A stretch of DNA of 44,140 nt from positions 1 to 44,140 of the forward strand of contig CANCET010000006.1 in assembly GCA_947375105.1 (NCBI GenBank). The letters are read 5' to 3'. Position 1 is the stretch's first letter, and each line of letters begins with the position of its first letter. The position numbers and the translations under genes are program-made. Source of the DNA: Sphingomonadaceae bacterium (GTDB lineage Bacteria; Pseudomonadota; Alphaproteobacteria; Sphingomonadales; Sphingomonadaceae). Shown in pieces: positions 7,820 to 18,891 of this stretch. Under the pieces are notes generated by a model. The model worked only from the letters and a program-made list of their open reading frames with translations, ran no database searches and was not told where the DNA came from.

Positions 7820-9439
7820 CTAGCGAGCGGATCCCAGAAGCGCACCGGGCCGCACCGCGAGGAGCGCTTGCAGACGGGCTTTGAACGCAGCGACCTGAGA
7901 GGGGGCCACCGCCTGCCTCCGCTGCACCAATCGAACAGACATGGGATCTACCGTCTGACCGCCTCGATAGACTTCGTAGTGGAGGTGCGCACCGGTAGAA
8001 AGTCCAGTCGAACCGACATAGCCAATGATTTGCCCTCGGTGAACCGTCATGCCCGGCGCCACGGCAATTCGGCTCATATGGCCATAGCCTGTGCCGATGC
8101 CGCCGCCGTGATCAAGCCTGACGTAGTTACCGTGTCCACCGTGCCATCCTGCAAATTGCACGCGGCCATTCGTAACGGCGTAGATCGGTGAGCCCCACGA
8201 TGCGGCATAATCGATGCCCGAATGCATGCGCACGTATCCAAGGATCGGGTGGCGCCGCATGCCGTAGCCAGAAGTAAGACGGCCCGCGACCGGCGCACCA
8301 AACAAGCCTGTTTCGGTTTGGCCAGTATCGGTCAGATCAGCGAGCGACGTGAAACCGCCGTCTGGCCCCCAGCGCATCAGATGGATGGGAGGCTGTCCGG
8401 CGCGGAGGATGCCGGCATAGAGCAAGTTTCCTGCTTCACCCTCGCCATCGGCAGCATGCTTGTAGGAAACAACTAGGTCGAAGGTATCATTGGGCCCGAT
8501 GTCCTCGAACGGGATCGCCTGATCAATGGCATGGAGATAATCCTGAACGGCACTTGGCGGTGCCCCCGCCGAGCGCGCCGAGCGGTAGAGGCTCGAACCG
8601 ACAAGGCCCTGAACGCGCAGCGGCGTGACATCCACCGCGATAGCTTTGCGCGACAGGGCAAGGCCACCACCCTGTCGCGTGATTACGAGTCCGAGATCGA
8701 AGCGCGGCCGGAATTCGATCGTCGTGAGCGGCCGCGGGTCCGAAGGGCTGCTGCGTGCGCCAAGCGAAATACTAAAGCGAGTACCGGGCAGAATATCAGA
8801 CAGCGGTACGGCATTCGCAACCAGAGCGGCGACGCGTCCGGCATCGCTAGTACCGACGCCGGCGCGCTGCAGCATCTGGGAGAGAGTATCATTCTCGCCG
8901 ATTGTGGCCGAAAGCTGTATTGTCGGTCGCTCTGGTGCAGATGAAAGTCGCAAGATGGCATCGCTGGCCGCAAAATGGCGGCCATGGGTAGCGCCACCGG
9001 CAAAGGGACGGATCCACTGAGCGCGAAACTCGCTTTGGGCGGCTTCGTCGAGCGAGATGACCGGCGCAGCTTCAAGCGGTGCAAAAGTCGGCCAAAACAT
9101 AAGCGAGAATGCGATCATACCGATCAAAGCACCGAGCGCACGAAACCATTGCGCACTGCCGACGTGCTCGGCAAGATCTGGCACCTGGAAGCGTTTGGCG
9201 GCCCAAGCCTCGATCTGGCTACACCCGATGTGCCAATGCCGCGCGAGGAGGCTGTCCGGGCGGGCGTGAACGCCGGGCAAGGGCTGAGCGGGCGGTTCGA
9301 TCTGGCGAATAATTGCCGCTCTGCGAACAGGCGCGACATCACGGCGTCCGCGACCAAAGGTCACACCGCCGATCTGCCCCAATTCTTCGCGCGGCCCGAG
9401 CACCCTGTCGCACACCTTTCCGCTCACGGGAGCGGGCAA
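7820..9439 (-). CDS. M23 family peptidoglycan metallopeptidase
   Basis: A membrane-anchored LytM/M23 endopeptidase that probably cuts peptide cross-links in peptidoglycan. A single hydrophobic segment (ALGALIGMIAFSLMFWPTFA) lies around residues 100-120. A periplasmic region with an OapA/LysM-like feel (ENDTLSQMLQRAGV) follows, and the M23 domain is C-terminal. Its zinc ligands are visible in GYVRMHSGIDYAA and GAHLHYEVYRGG. The start is uncertain: the frame opens at an upstream TAA near 9496 and holds no ATG before the membrane segment. The TTG at 9439 was used, but internal GTG or TTG codons are possible. The next gene downstream is hemB, 68 bases away. Confidence 0.87.
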   Translation of the reverse strand: MPAPVSGKVCDRVLGPREELGQIGGVTFGRGRRDVAPVRRAAIIRQIEPPAQPLPGVHARPDSLLARHWHIGCSQIEAWAAKRFQVPDLAEHVGSAQWFRALGALIGMIAFSLMFWPTFAPLEAAPVISLDEAAQSEFRAQWIRPFAGGATHGRHFAASDAILRLSSAPERPTIQLSATIGENDTLSQMLQRAGVGTSDAGRVAALVANAVPLSDILPGTRFSISLGARSSPSDPRPLTTIEFRPRFDLGLVITRQGGGLALSRKAIAVDVTPLRVQGLVGSSLYRSARSAGAPPSAVQDYLHAIDQAIPFEDIGPNDTFDLVVSYKHAADGEGEAGNLLYAGILRAGQPPIHLMRWGPDGGFTSLADLTDTGQTETGLFGAPVAGRLTSGYGMRRHPILGYVRMHSGIDYAASWGSPIYAVTNGRVQFAGWHGGHGNYVRLDHGGGIGTGYGHMSRIAVAPGMTVHRGQIIGYVGSTGLSTGAHLHYEVYRGGQTVDPMSVRLVQRRQAVAPSQVAAFKARLQALLAVRPGALLGSAR

Positions 9440-9528
9440 GCCGTTCCCCGCGCCGCCGTATGTTGACGCGCGAAAATCCCTGCACTCACAAGGTTAATTC
9501 AGAGTAAATCTTTCCACATCGGCCCCGA

Positions 9529-9921
9529 TCAGCGCGAAGGGCACGGATAGCGTTTGCGCAAAAGATCCGCGACAGCCTCGGAGACCGGGATGCGTGCACG
9601 AGCGTTTGCCGGATAGCTCCCCATTTGCGCGATGAGATCGTCGCTAGTCAGTGCTGCGTGCTCCGGCGGACACGCGCTGGGCCGGCCGTTTGCTGCCTCG
9701 ACCTTGACCTGTTGGCGAAATGCCTGAGCCGATCCTGACACCTCGGCCTTGAGCACGCCAATGTCGGATGAGAACAGCGCCATGGCGCCTTGGGCACGCA
9801 AAGCTTCAGCCTTGGCCATAAAAACTGAGACCGGCATGGCACCCGGCCTTTGGTCAGCCTCGGCAACTGCGGGACCGAAACCGAGAAGACTCAGTCCAAT
9901 AGCAATTGTAGTACGATTCAT
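9529..9921 (-). CDS. Small secreted protein, possibly Rap1a-like
   Basis: A 130-residue protein with a clear signal peptide: MNRTTIAIGLSLLGFGPAVA, with probable cleavage after AVA. The mature part is largely helical. It has two cysteines, one in SACPPEH and one in the C-terminal KRYPCPSR, that could form a disulfide. The C-terminal third, with a CPP segment followed by a helix and a YPC end, recalls the Rap1a/Tai periplasmic immunity fold, but the resemblance is weak and was judged by eye. The ATG at 9921 has an AAGG upstream. No effector gene of a type VI system lies nearby, so an immunity role is not supported by context. Confidence 0.6.
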   Translation of the reverse strand: MNRTTIAIGLSLLGFGPAVAEADQRPGAMPVSVFMAKAEALRAQGAMALFSSDIGVLKAEVSGSAQAFRQQVKVEAANGRPSACPPEHAALTSDDLIAQMGSYPANARARIPVSEAVADLLRKRYPCPSR

Positions 9922-10029
9922 AACAGACCTTTTAACACGCACGAACATGACCATGCTGGTAGCGTAGCCAATTTTCAGATGGTTGGCTATCAACCGCAAA
10001 TGTAAGATGAAAAGGTGGACCCGGCGGGT

Positions 10030-11064
10030 ATGAACGAAACACAGTTGATCGGCGACGCAGTGAACGCCGGGCTGGTTGCAAGCGCCATTGAGCCTTCAAC
10101 CGATAAGGCGGACCCTGGACATACTCACGAATTCGTCTGCCTCAATTGTGCAACGCCATTGATTGGCAGCCATTGCCACAACTGCGGCCAGGCAGTTCAT
10201 GTCCATCGCACGCTGGGGGCTTTTTTTCATGACCTGCTCCATGGGGTCTTTCACTTTGAGGGAAAGATCTGGCGCACTCTGCCAATGCTGGCTTTTCGGC
10301 CGGGCCGGCTGACCCGCGAATACATCGTCGGCCGGCGAGCGAGTTATGTGTCCCCGCTAGCACTGTTCCTGTTCAGCGTTTTCCTCCTGTTTGCGGCAAT
10401 TCAGTCGGCTGCTGGTGAAGCCGAACTCGCAGAGCAGGATCAGATCTCAATCAAAGCCGGTGCCAGCAAGGCGGCGAACGAAGCTCGGAAGGAATTGCCG
10501 GCCCTGCGGGCCAAGCGCGCGCAGTTGGAAGCCAGCCACGAGGATACTGGTGAAATCGACAGCGAGATCACCAGCCGCGAGAAGATGGCAGCAATGCTGC
10601 ACGGAGTTGCGACCGGTGAAAAGATCAAATCGACTGGGTTCACACTGCTTGACGACGTTGTGAGCGAAGCATCGGCCAACCCGAACCTGGCAATCTACAA
10701 AATGCAGAGCCACGCCTACAAATACAGCTGGGCGCTTATCCCGATCTCGGTGCCGTTCTTATGGCTGCTATTCCCGTTCAGCCGACGCTTCCACCTCTAC
10801 GATCACACGATCTTCGTAACCTATTCACTTTGCTTTATGACACTGCTGACGGCAGCCGTCACCTTCCTTGGCGCCCTTGGTCTGCCGATGTTTGCCTCAC
10901 TTCTTGCGATCGCGCCACCAATCCACATGTATCGGCAATTGCGCGGCGCTTACGGTGTATCCCGTTTGGGCGGCCTGCTGCGCACGGCCGCGCTCACCAC
11001 GTTCGCATTCTTTGCGCTGCTTATCTTTGCGATGGGCATTGCTGCCGAAACTGGGGCGGGCTGA
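10030..11064 (+). CDS. DUF3667 domain membrane protein
   Basis: A 344-residue membrane protein with an N-terminal zinc-ribbon. Two CxxC pairs, CLNCATPLIG and CHNCGQ, lie around residues 37-56. The DUF3667 signature follows (HDLLHGVFHFEGKIWRTLP, then RPGRLTREYIVGRRASYVSP). A first transmembrane segment is LALFLFSVFLLFAAI. A charged, probably coiled region of about 110 residues separates it from three or four C-terminal membrane segments. Function is unknown; this class is widespread in sphingomonads and Bacteroidetes. An in-frame GTG at 10015 is an alternative start, but AGGTGG is spaced well for the ATG at 10030. It is divergent from the small secreted protein gene. Confidence 0.85.
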   Translation: MNETQLIGDAVNAGLVASAIEPSTDKADPGHTHEFVCLNCATPLIGSHCHNCGQAVHVHRTLGAFFHDLLHGVFHFEGKIWRTLPMLAFRPGRLTREYIVGRRASYVSPLALFLFSVFLLFAAIQSAAGEAELAEQDQISIKAGASKAANEARKELPALRAKRAQLEASHEDTGEIDSEITSREKMAAMLHGVATGEKIKSTGFTLLDDVVSEASANPNLAIYKMQSHAYKYSWALIPISVPFLWLLFPFSRRFHLYDHTIFVTYSLCFMTLLTAAVTFLGALGLPMFASLLAIAPPIHMYRQLRGAYGVSRLGGLLRTAALTTFAFFALLIFAMGIAAETGAG

Positions 11065-11310
11065 AGTCTAAGGTCCCTGCTAGCAATCAGGACAGACGGA
11101 CTGGATGCTCCCAGATACAGCGTGCGCTCGGATGGCATCCGCCCAGTCAAATCGACTTCAGAATGACATCGGCAGTTCTCGGGCCGGCAATGAGTAGACG
11201 GACGCAATCAGAGGCGGCTGCGTCAATCTATTCAATCCGCCGGACCTCCGGTCCACCTTGGCGTCCGACTTTGGCTTGGCGCGCAAAAGCCCTGCTGACT
11301 GGTGGCGAGG

Positions 11311-13251
<1,941 letters not shown>

Positions 13252-13283
13252 GGCGCGGCTTTCGATCCGAGATTTGCTATCCT

Positions 13284-13311
13284 AATGTAAGATGCACTTG
13301 AGGAATGGCAA
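13284..13311 (-). promoter_or_regulatory. ftsH: Candidate sigma-70-type promoter for ftsH
   Basis: On the minus strand, TTGCCA (13306-13311) lies 16 bases upstream of TACATT (13284-13289), about 33 bases before the ftsH ATG. The -35 match is 5 of 6 and the -10 match 4 of 6. It lies in the tilS-ftsH gap and could give ftsH its own transcription. It was found by eye only, and chance matches are common. Confidence 0.3.
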
Positions 13312-13339
13312 TATAACCCGAAGTGCGAATTTCCTTCCC

Positions 13340-14314
13340 TTAGGGTACGTCCTTTAGTGCCTGCGGGGAACGACGCGGTGGGGGCGCTGCTTCGAAGCGC
13401 CATTCCGCGGTACTGCCATCACCGCGCACGCCGGCAAGTGTAGCGATCCTGCCGGCAGCCAGACTGTCACGCCAACGTGCCAAGGCATTGCCGCGTGGCT
13501 GCTTGCCTCCAAGTCGGAGTACGACCCGCTCGAGCACGCGCAACACGACGGCCGGAGGTGTGTCTGCCGGGACCCAATGCAATGCAAGTTTCCGAGTTTC
13601 GACTTCGGCGAGGCAACGCTCGGTCACCCATTCGATGGCATCGTCCGCCTCGCCGAGATGACCTGCACTGGCGGCCACAGCCAAAATATCGAGGCCAGGA
13701 ATTCCCCAAAGGCTTGCCCGCAGCCGGGCACGTTCGAAACGTGGATCGGTATTTGAGGGGTCTACCACTGGCTTGATACCAGCCTCGGCCACGATACCTG
13801 CCAACTCGCTTCGCCGCCATCCCAGCAAGGGGCGGAGCAAGACGCGATCAGGCTGGCCAGGCAAGGAAGCGCGGTTCCGCATGGCAGCGAGGCCACGCAC
13901 GCCTGCTCCTCGAGAGAGCCGCATCAAAAGTGTTTCTGCTTGGTCGTCGGCATGATGCGCTGTCACGATCGCAGCATGACCAGTGGACGTTGCCCACGCA
14001 CCAAGCGCTGCATATCGCATAGCCCTGGCACGCTCCTGAAGCGCTGATCCTGATTCGACTTGGATGCGCAAAGTCTGATGTCGGATACCGCGTTCGGCGC
14101 AGATTTTCCCGACGCTCACCGCCTCTGCAGCGCTCTCGGCTCTCAGACCGTGATCGACTGTCACTGCCACAAATGAGCCGGGCACTACGGATTGCGCGAG
14201 CAACAGCAGGGCCAGGCTATCCGGTCCACCGGACACCGCAAGGCCTACAGGCGATGCTTCAGGCCATATTGCTGCCCAGTCGTCTAAAAACCGGGCTTCG
14301 AGTGCGCTATCAAT
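13340..14314 (-). CDS. tilS: tRNA(Ile)-lysidine synthase TilS, probable ATT start
   Basis: TilS attaches lysine to C34 of the tRNA-Ile with anticodon CAU, which changes its specificity from AUG to AUA codons; the gene is normally essential. The ATP-binding loop AVSGGPDSLALL and the motif TAHHADDQAETLLMR are clear. The first ATG/GTG/TTG of the frame is a GTG at 14236 that encodes the valine inside the P-loop strand. Starting there would remove the first beta-strand. The frame stays open 28 codons upstream, with plausible family-like sequence (ARFLDDWAAIWPEASPVGLA), to a TGA at 14321-14323. It contains an ATT at 14312-14314 that overlaps the cpoB stop. I therefore place the start at that ATT, by inference; the GTG remains the alternative. 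The predicted length is 324 residues. Confidence 0.85.
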   Translation of the reverse strand: MDSALEARFLDDWAAIWPEASPVGLAVSGGPDSLALLLLAQSVVPGSFVAVTVDHGLRAESAAEAVSVGKICAERGIRHQTLRIQVESGSALQERARAMRYAALGAWATSTGHAAIVTAHHADDQAETLLMRLSRGAGVRGLAAMRNRASLPGQPDRVLLRPLLGWRRSELAGIVAEAGIKPVVDPSNTDPRFERARLRASLWGIPGLDILAVAASAGHLGEADDAIEWVTERCLAEVETRKLALHWVPADTPPAVVLRVLERVVLRLGGKQPRGNALARWRDSLAAGRIATLAGVRGDGSTAEWRFEAAPPPRRSPQALKDVP

Positions 14315-15308
14315 TGCAGGTCACCGGCTTTGTGGCTGCCTCGTATTGCGACTTCAAGCGCCCTTCCATTTCAGACGGGTACGTCTGGCGGAACTCGGCG
14401 AACGCCACGCAAGCGCGCTTCTCCTCTTTGAGCCTGTTCATGGCGACGCCTAGGTATAGGAGGCTGTCAGCCGCCCGGTCACCCTTGCGATCGGCCTGGT
14501 AATTCTGCAGAAAATATTGGGCTGCGGTACCGGGTTTGCCATCATCGAGGTAAGCCCGCCCTAGCAAATTCCGCGCATAGCTGATCCGGGAATGCCGCGG
14601 ATATTGCTGGACCACACGTAGCAACTGCTGCTGGGCCTCAGGGAAAAACTTGCCCTCCCACAGCCGATAACCATACGTGTATTCATCTTCGCCTTTGTCG
14701 TCTGTCGACGGCTTTTCGACCGCCATCACGGCAGCAACACGGTCAGGCGATGCTTCGGGCTTTGCGGCCTCGGGCTTGAGGGCCGCGGGTTTCGGCGCAG
14801 GTTTGACCGGCTTGAGCGTTTCGGCGGTCACGGCCGGTATAGCCGCAACCGGACCAGCAGGAGGCGGCTGCAATGCAGTGGATGCCGCAGTATGGTCAGC
14901 AGATGCAGACGCCTCTAGCGCGGCAAGCCGCGCTTCGAGCTTGGCAACATGGTTCTGGTTTTCCTCACTCGCGGCGGTGAGGCGCTGCAGCTGTGACTCA
15001 ACCGCATCCATACGCGTTAGAAGATCCGTCACGGCAGTGGGTGTCGGCGCAGCGGGCGCAGCAGCGCCGCTGGCGGGAGACGTGATTTCAGGTGCGAATG
15101 CTTTCCCCGCACCGTCAGGGAAAACCTTGCGCTGCACCGCGCGCAATTCAGCCTCGATCCGGCGGAGTCGCACATCGGTGCTCTCTGGCGGTGTTTGCGC
15201 AAAAGCTACCGGCAAGGATAGGCCAACCGGCAAAAGTGTCGCCGGAACCGCCACCAGGGTAAGGGCCATCACCGAACCGGCGCGGCCAAAGCCAGTCATG
15301 GTTTTCAT
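14310..15308 (-). CDS. cpoB: Tol-Pal associated periplasmic protein CpoB/YbgF
   Basis: A 332-residue periplasmic protein that links peptidoglycan synthesis to outer-membrane constriction through the Tol-Pal complex. The N-terminus carries a long signal peptide ending near LPVAFAQ. A coiled-coil region (MDAVESQLQRL and LEARLAALEAS) follows, then an Ala/Pro/Lys-rich linker. The C-terminal TPR-like repeats include YGYRLWEGKFFPEAQQQLL and SRISYARNLLGRAYLDDGK. Two adjacent ATGs (15311, 15308) occur; GGGAG is better spaced for 15308. Its stop codon overlaps the proposed ATT start of tilS. The tol and pal genes are not immediately upstream here; a RodZ-like gene is. Confidence 0.9.
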   Translation of the reverse strand: MKTMTGFGRAGSVMALTLVAVPATLLPVGLSLPVAFAQTPPESTDVRLRRIEAELRAVQRKVFPDGAGKAFAPEITSPASGAAAPAAPTPTAVTDLLTRMDAVESQLQRLTAASEENQNHVAKLEARLAALEASASADHTAASTALQPPPAGPVAAIPAVTAETLKPVKPAPKPAALKPEAAKPEASPDRVAAVMAVEKPSTDDKGEDEYTYGYRLWEGKFFPEAQQQLLRVVQQYPRHSRISYARNLLGRAYLDDGKPGTAAQYFLQNYQADRKGDRAADSLLYLGVAMNRLKEEKRACVAFAEFRQTYPSEMEGRLKSQYEAATKPVTCN

Positions 15309-15432
15309 CATCACTCCCGTCGGAACTTCGCAACCTCCATGCGCTGCCTTGAAGGCTCCACGCAAGCATTCGAGTTTCGAATGGCTCCCCGAGTTGCAGG
15401 TTTCTCACAGGTACATCACCAATTCTGGCGAT

Positions 15433-16362
15433 CTAAAGGGCCGGAGAAGAACTTCCGGCGGACGGGGACGAGGGATTTTTCGCTGTCAAGGCTGAACGAG
15501 CTCGCAGGCTCGCAGCATCGACTGGAACGTCCTTCATTACTTTTTCGACCTCCGCGAGGCGCGGTATGGCCTGCCCGCCAATCGTGATCGAAAGCGCGTC
15601 CGGCCTGCCGGTCCAAATCCTTGGCCCGGCTGCATCACCCGGGATGGTGTAGCTCTCTCCTTTGGCCAGCTGCTTCTGCATCAACTGCTTGCCCTGCCCG
15701 TCGTAAAACTTGACCCAAATGTCATTATCGAGAGCTGTGAAAATCACTGGTGAGTTGATGGCTGACTGTGTCGCGGAAGGGAGCCGCTGCACCTCGTTGC
15801 GGGGAAGATTGGCAGGTGCTTGCGGTGCCTCGCCCGCAAGCGAAGGCAGTGGTACGGACGGCGCATAATAACTGCGCCAGAACACGCCGCCCAGCGCGAG
15901 GATGGCGCCCACCAAAAGCAGCGCCAACCATCCTACGAAACGCGACGGGGTTTTCGCGGGATCGCCTACCTCGAACTGATTCAGAATTCTGATCTCTGGT
16001 CGCGGGGCACGACCGTTGAGCTCAGCTCGCACGGCATCTGCTATGTCTGAATCGTCAAGGTCGACCGTTCGCGCATAGGCACGTGCAAAGCCGATGGCAT
16101 AGGGTCGGCCCGGCATTGCGGCGTAATCGCCGGCTTCAAGAGCCTCAATATGGCGCAGCGTGACACGCGTGCGCAAAGCAACATCCGCCTGACTCAAGTT
16201 CAATGCCTGCCGAGCTGCACGAAGCCGATCTGCCACGCTCCCTCCGCCAAAATCATGCTGAGGTGGCAGCCCCGACGCCGAGAGCGTCGTGCTTTGTGAT
16301 CGGTCGGTAAAGATCATTCTGCTTTCGCCGTCCACGGCCACGGCGTAGCTCCCGTTGTTCAT
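15433..16362 (-). CDS. RodZ-like helix-turn-helix membrane protein (DUF4115)
   Basis: A 309-residue single-pass membrane protein of the RodZ type. A Cro/XRE-like helix-turn-helix occupies about residues 45-105 (LRAARQALNLSQADVALRT, then IEALEAGDY). A membrane segment FVGWLALLLVGAILALGGVF follows near residue 165. The periplasmic C-terminal DUF4115 domain includes WVKFYDGQGKQLMQKQLAKG and ends in a Ser/Pro-rich tail. RodZ proteins tether MreB filaments and help set cell shape. Family members often sit beside ispG, which is absent here, so the precise role is inferred. The ATG at 16362 was chosen over a TTG at 16404. Confidence 0.85.
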   Translation of the reverse strand: MNNGSYAVAVDGESRMIFTDRSQSTTLSASGLPPQHDFGGGSVADRLRAARQALNLSQADVALRTRVTLRHIEALEAGDYAAMPGRPYAIGFARAYARTVDLDDSDIADAVRAELNGRAPRPEIRILNQFEVGDPAKTPSRFVGWLALLLVGAILALGGVFWRSYYAPSVPLPSLAGEAPQAPANLPRNEVQRLPSATQSAINSPVIFTALDNDIWVKFYDGQGKQLMQKQLAKGESYTIPGDAAGPRIWTGRPDALSITIGGQAIPRLAEVEKVMKDVPVDAASLRARSALTAKNPSSPSAGSSSPAL

Positions 16363-16480
16363 TGTTGTTCCGGGCAATCTTCTTTGGATGCGAACCCATA
16401 GCAAAGCAGCATTGTCCGATCAGAAAAGTCAACGACTTTGAATCAATTTAGGCGTCACACGAGACTACCGCACGACGAGT

Positions 16481-18754
16481 TCAATCGTAGTCTATGCCAT
16501 GGGCAGTCGCCCATGCTGCAATCTCGGCGCGGAGGTCGGCGGGCGGTTGCGAGAGCCAACCATCCATTGCTGCCTGAATCGCAGGTAGATCGACCTTGCG
16601 CACGAGCTCCTTGATCGGCCCGACCGCAGCTGGAGTGATGGACAGCCGCGTGATGCCGATTCCGAGCAAGGCAAGGGCCTCAAGCCGACGGCCGCCCATC
16701 TCGCCACAAACAGTGAGATCGGTTCCCAAGGGAGCTACAGCGACCACGACCCGGCGCAGAAACCTCAAGATTGCAGGAGAGAGCCAGTCATAACGCTCGG
16801 CAAGCTTTGGATTGGCTCGATCCGCAGCGAACAGGAACTGCGTCAGGTCGTTCGTGCCGATCGACAGGAACGACAGCCGCGGCGCGAGGATATCCAGACA
16901 TTCTGCAAGCGCCGGAACTTCCAGCATCGCGCCATAGCGAATCGCATCAGGCAGCAGCTTTTTCTGCCGCTTCAGAAAGGCGAGCTGACTTTCAAACACC
17001 GCGCGCGCCGCATCGAATTCCCATGGCTCCGTGACCATCGGAAACATGACATTGAGCGTCCGCCCGCCAGCCGCTTCCAGCAGAGCGCGCGCCTGCACCT
17101 TGAGAAGTCCGTCCCGTTCAAGAGCGACGCGCAGCGCCCTCCATCCCATCGCGGGGTTTTCTTCTGTCTCGCCATCGTTGTGGCGAAGATACGGCAGGAC
17201 TTTGTCCCCCCCGATATCGACCGTCCGGAACACGACGGGGCGATCACCTGCCGCATCAAGCACATCGCGATAGAGCCGCGTCTGTCTTTCGCGCGCCGGC
17301 AAGGTCGCCGAAACCAGAAACTGGAACTCGGTCCGGAATAGGCCGATGCCGTCAGCGCCGGTGAGATTGAGCATCGGCATGTCATCACGCAAGCCGGCGT
17401 TGATCATGACCCGGACGCGCTGTCCGTCCGCAGAAATCGGTTCGACATCACGCATGGCGGCATAGACAGCCTGCCGTTCGCGATTCTTCGCAAAGCGCGC
17501 CTCGAACGCCTCAACCAAGGTCGGCGCGGGCCGCACGTCGACAACACCCTGGTCGCCATCGAGAAGCAGCAGGTCGCCTTCGCGAACCTTGGCGCGAAGA
17601 CCACGGATCCGGCCAACCACGGGAATGCCCATGGCACGGGCAACAATCACGACATGGGCCGTAAGTGACCCTTCCTCAAGAATGACGCCCTTGAGACGCC
17701 GACGATCGTACTCGAGCAATTCCGCCGGACCGAGGTTCCGAGCAATCAGGATTGCATCGCCCTTGAGGCCGAGGCTTGCCGCCGTCCCAAGTTGCCCCGA
17801 AACAATGCGGAGTAATCGGTTCGAAAGGTCTTCAAGGTCATGCATGCGATCCGCCAGCAGTGGATCGTCAATCTGACGCATGCGCATCCGTGTACGTTGC
17901 TGCACTCGCTCGATTGCAGCCTCTGCGGTGAGGCCTGAATCAATCGCTTCGTTAATTCGGCGACTCCACCCCTCATCGTAGGCGAACATACGGTAGGTCT
18001 CGAGGACCTCCTCATGTTCTCCGCCCATGCCAAACTCGGCTTGGCTCGCCATGCGATCAATCTGTTCGCGCATTTTGTCGAAGGCGAGATAGACCCTTTG
18101 GCGTTCGGCTTCGGTGTCTTCCGCGACCACGTGTTCGATTGTCACTCGCGGCTGGTGGAAAACGGCAACCCCGCTGGCGAGGCCTTTGACCAAGGTAAGG
18201 CCAGGGATCCGATCGTGGCCGGTCAGATGTGCATCGCCGCCGAGCACGTCCTCTGCGTCGATCAGATCCGCGTTGGCGATCAATTCGGAGAGAACCATCG
18301 CCACGGTCTGCAGCGCCTCGATTTCGACTTCCTCGTAGCGCCGCGGCTCGACATGCTGCACACCCAGCACCCCGACGGCACGAGCCCGGCGCACGATTGG
18401 CACGCCAGCGAAGGAGTGGAAACGTTCCTCGCCCGTTTCGGGAAAGAACGCGAAGTCCGGATGAGCCGCAGCTTCAGCCAGATTCAGAGTTTCAGTATTC
18501 GCGGCGATCGTGCCGACAAGACCCTCGCCCACAGCCATGCGCGTCACGTGCACCGCCGCCTGGTTCAGGCCCCGGGTAGCAAAGAGTTCAAGCATGCCTT
18601 CGCGAAGCAGGTAGATCGAGCAAACTTCGCTGTTGAGCTTCTCGCCTATGATATCGACGATCTGGTTGAGCTTTGCTTGCGCGCCAGCGCGCGATGCCAT
18701 AACCTCGTGGAGCGAAGTGAGGATCGCGCGGGCAGCGGCGGCAGCGGTGATCAT
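16481..18754 (-). CDS. ptsP: Phosphoenolpyruvate-protein phosphotransferase, EI-Ntr (PtsP)
   Basis: A 757-residue enzyme I of the nitrogen-related phosphotransferase system. It takes phosphate from phosphoenolpyruvate and passes it to NPr and then EIIA-Ntr, a regulatory relay rather than sugar uptake. A GAF domain covers about residues 20-160, which distinguishes PtsP from sugar EI and in homologues senses glutamine. The phospho-histidine lies in EGSLTAHVVIVARAMGIP near residue 365. The PEP-binding TIM barrel shows GIGLFRTEFQFL, SIGTNDLTQF and the catalytic cysteine in TVCGEMGG. Its partner ptsN is about 21 kb away in this window. No NPr gene was seen. It is followed on its strand by the RodZ-like gene after about 120 bases. 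Confidence 0.95.
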   Translation of the reverse strand: MITAAAAARAILTSLHEVMASRAGAQAKLNQIVDIIGEKLNSEVCSIYLLREGMLELFATRGLNQAAVHVTRMAVGEGLVGTIAANTETLNLAEAAAHPDFAFFPETGEERFHSFAGVPIVRRARAVGVLGVQHVEPRRYEEVEIEALQTVAMVLSELIANADLIDAEDVLGGDAHLTGHDRIPGLTLVKGLASGVAVFHQPRVTIEHVVAEDTEAERQRVYLAFDKMREQIDRMASQAEFGMGGEHEEVLETYRMFAYDEGWSRRINEAIDSGLTAEAAIERVQQRTRMRMRQIDDPLLADRMHDLEDLSNRLLRIVSGQLGTAASLGLKGDAILIARNLGPAELLEYDRRRLKGVILEEGSLTAHVVIVARAMGIPVVGRIRGLRAKVREGDLLLLDGDQGVVDVRPAPTLVEAFEARFAKNRERQAVYAAMRDVEPISADGQRVRVMINAGLRDDMPMLNLTGADGIGLFRTEFQFLVSATLPARERQTRLYRDVLDAAGDRPVVFRTVDIGGDKVLPYLRHNDGETEENPAMGWRALRVALERDGLLKVQARALLEAAGGRTLNVMFPMVTEPWEFDAARAVFESQLAFLKRQKKLLPDAIRYGAMLEVPALAECLDILAPRLSFLSIGTNDLTQFLFAADRANPKLAERYDWLSPAILRFLRRVVVAVAPLGTDLTVCGEMGGRRLEALALLGIGITRLSITPAAVGPIKELVRKVDLPAIQAAMDGWLSQPPADLRAEIAAWATAHGIDYD

Positions 18755-18891
18755 AGTGCATGGCCTAGCGCAGACAGGGCGGATTGCAAACTGCAGTGCC
18801 TGCGGCCTCTATGAATTCGTATCCACCGGGTAACAAGCAACCTTCCACGGTTAAATTTGAAATCGGCGGCTCTCCTCGATCCCGTGGCTGG

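Noticed and set aside
6537..7823. 428-codon plus-strand frame opposite hemB
   Set aside because: hemB motifs are unambiguous on the minus strand, and the plus-strand product resembles no family.
9529..9921. Type VI immunity function for the Rap1a-like protein
   Set aside because: The similarity is weak and there is no effector, VgrG or Hcp gene in the window.
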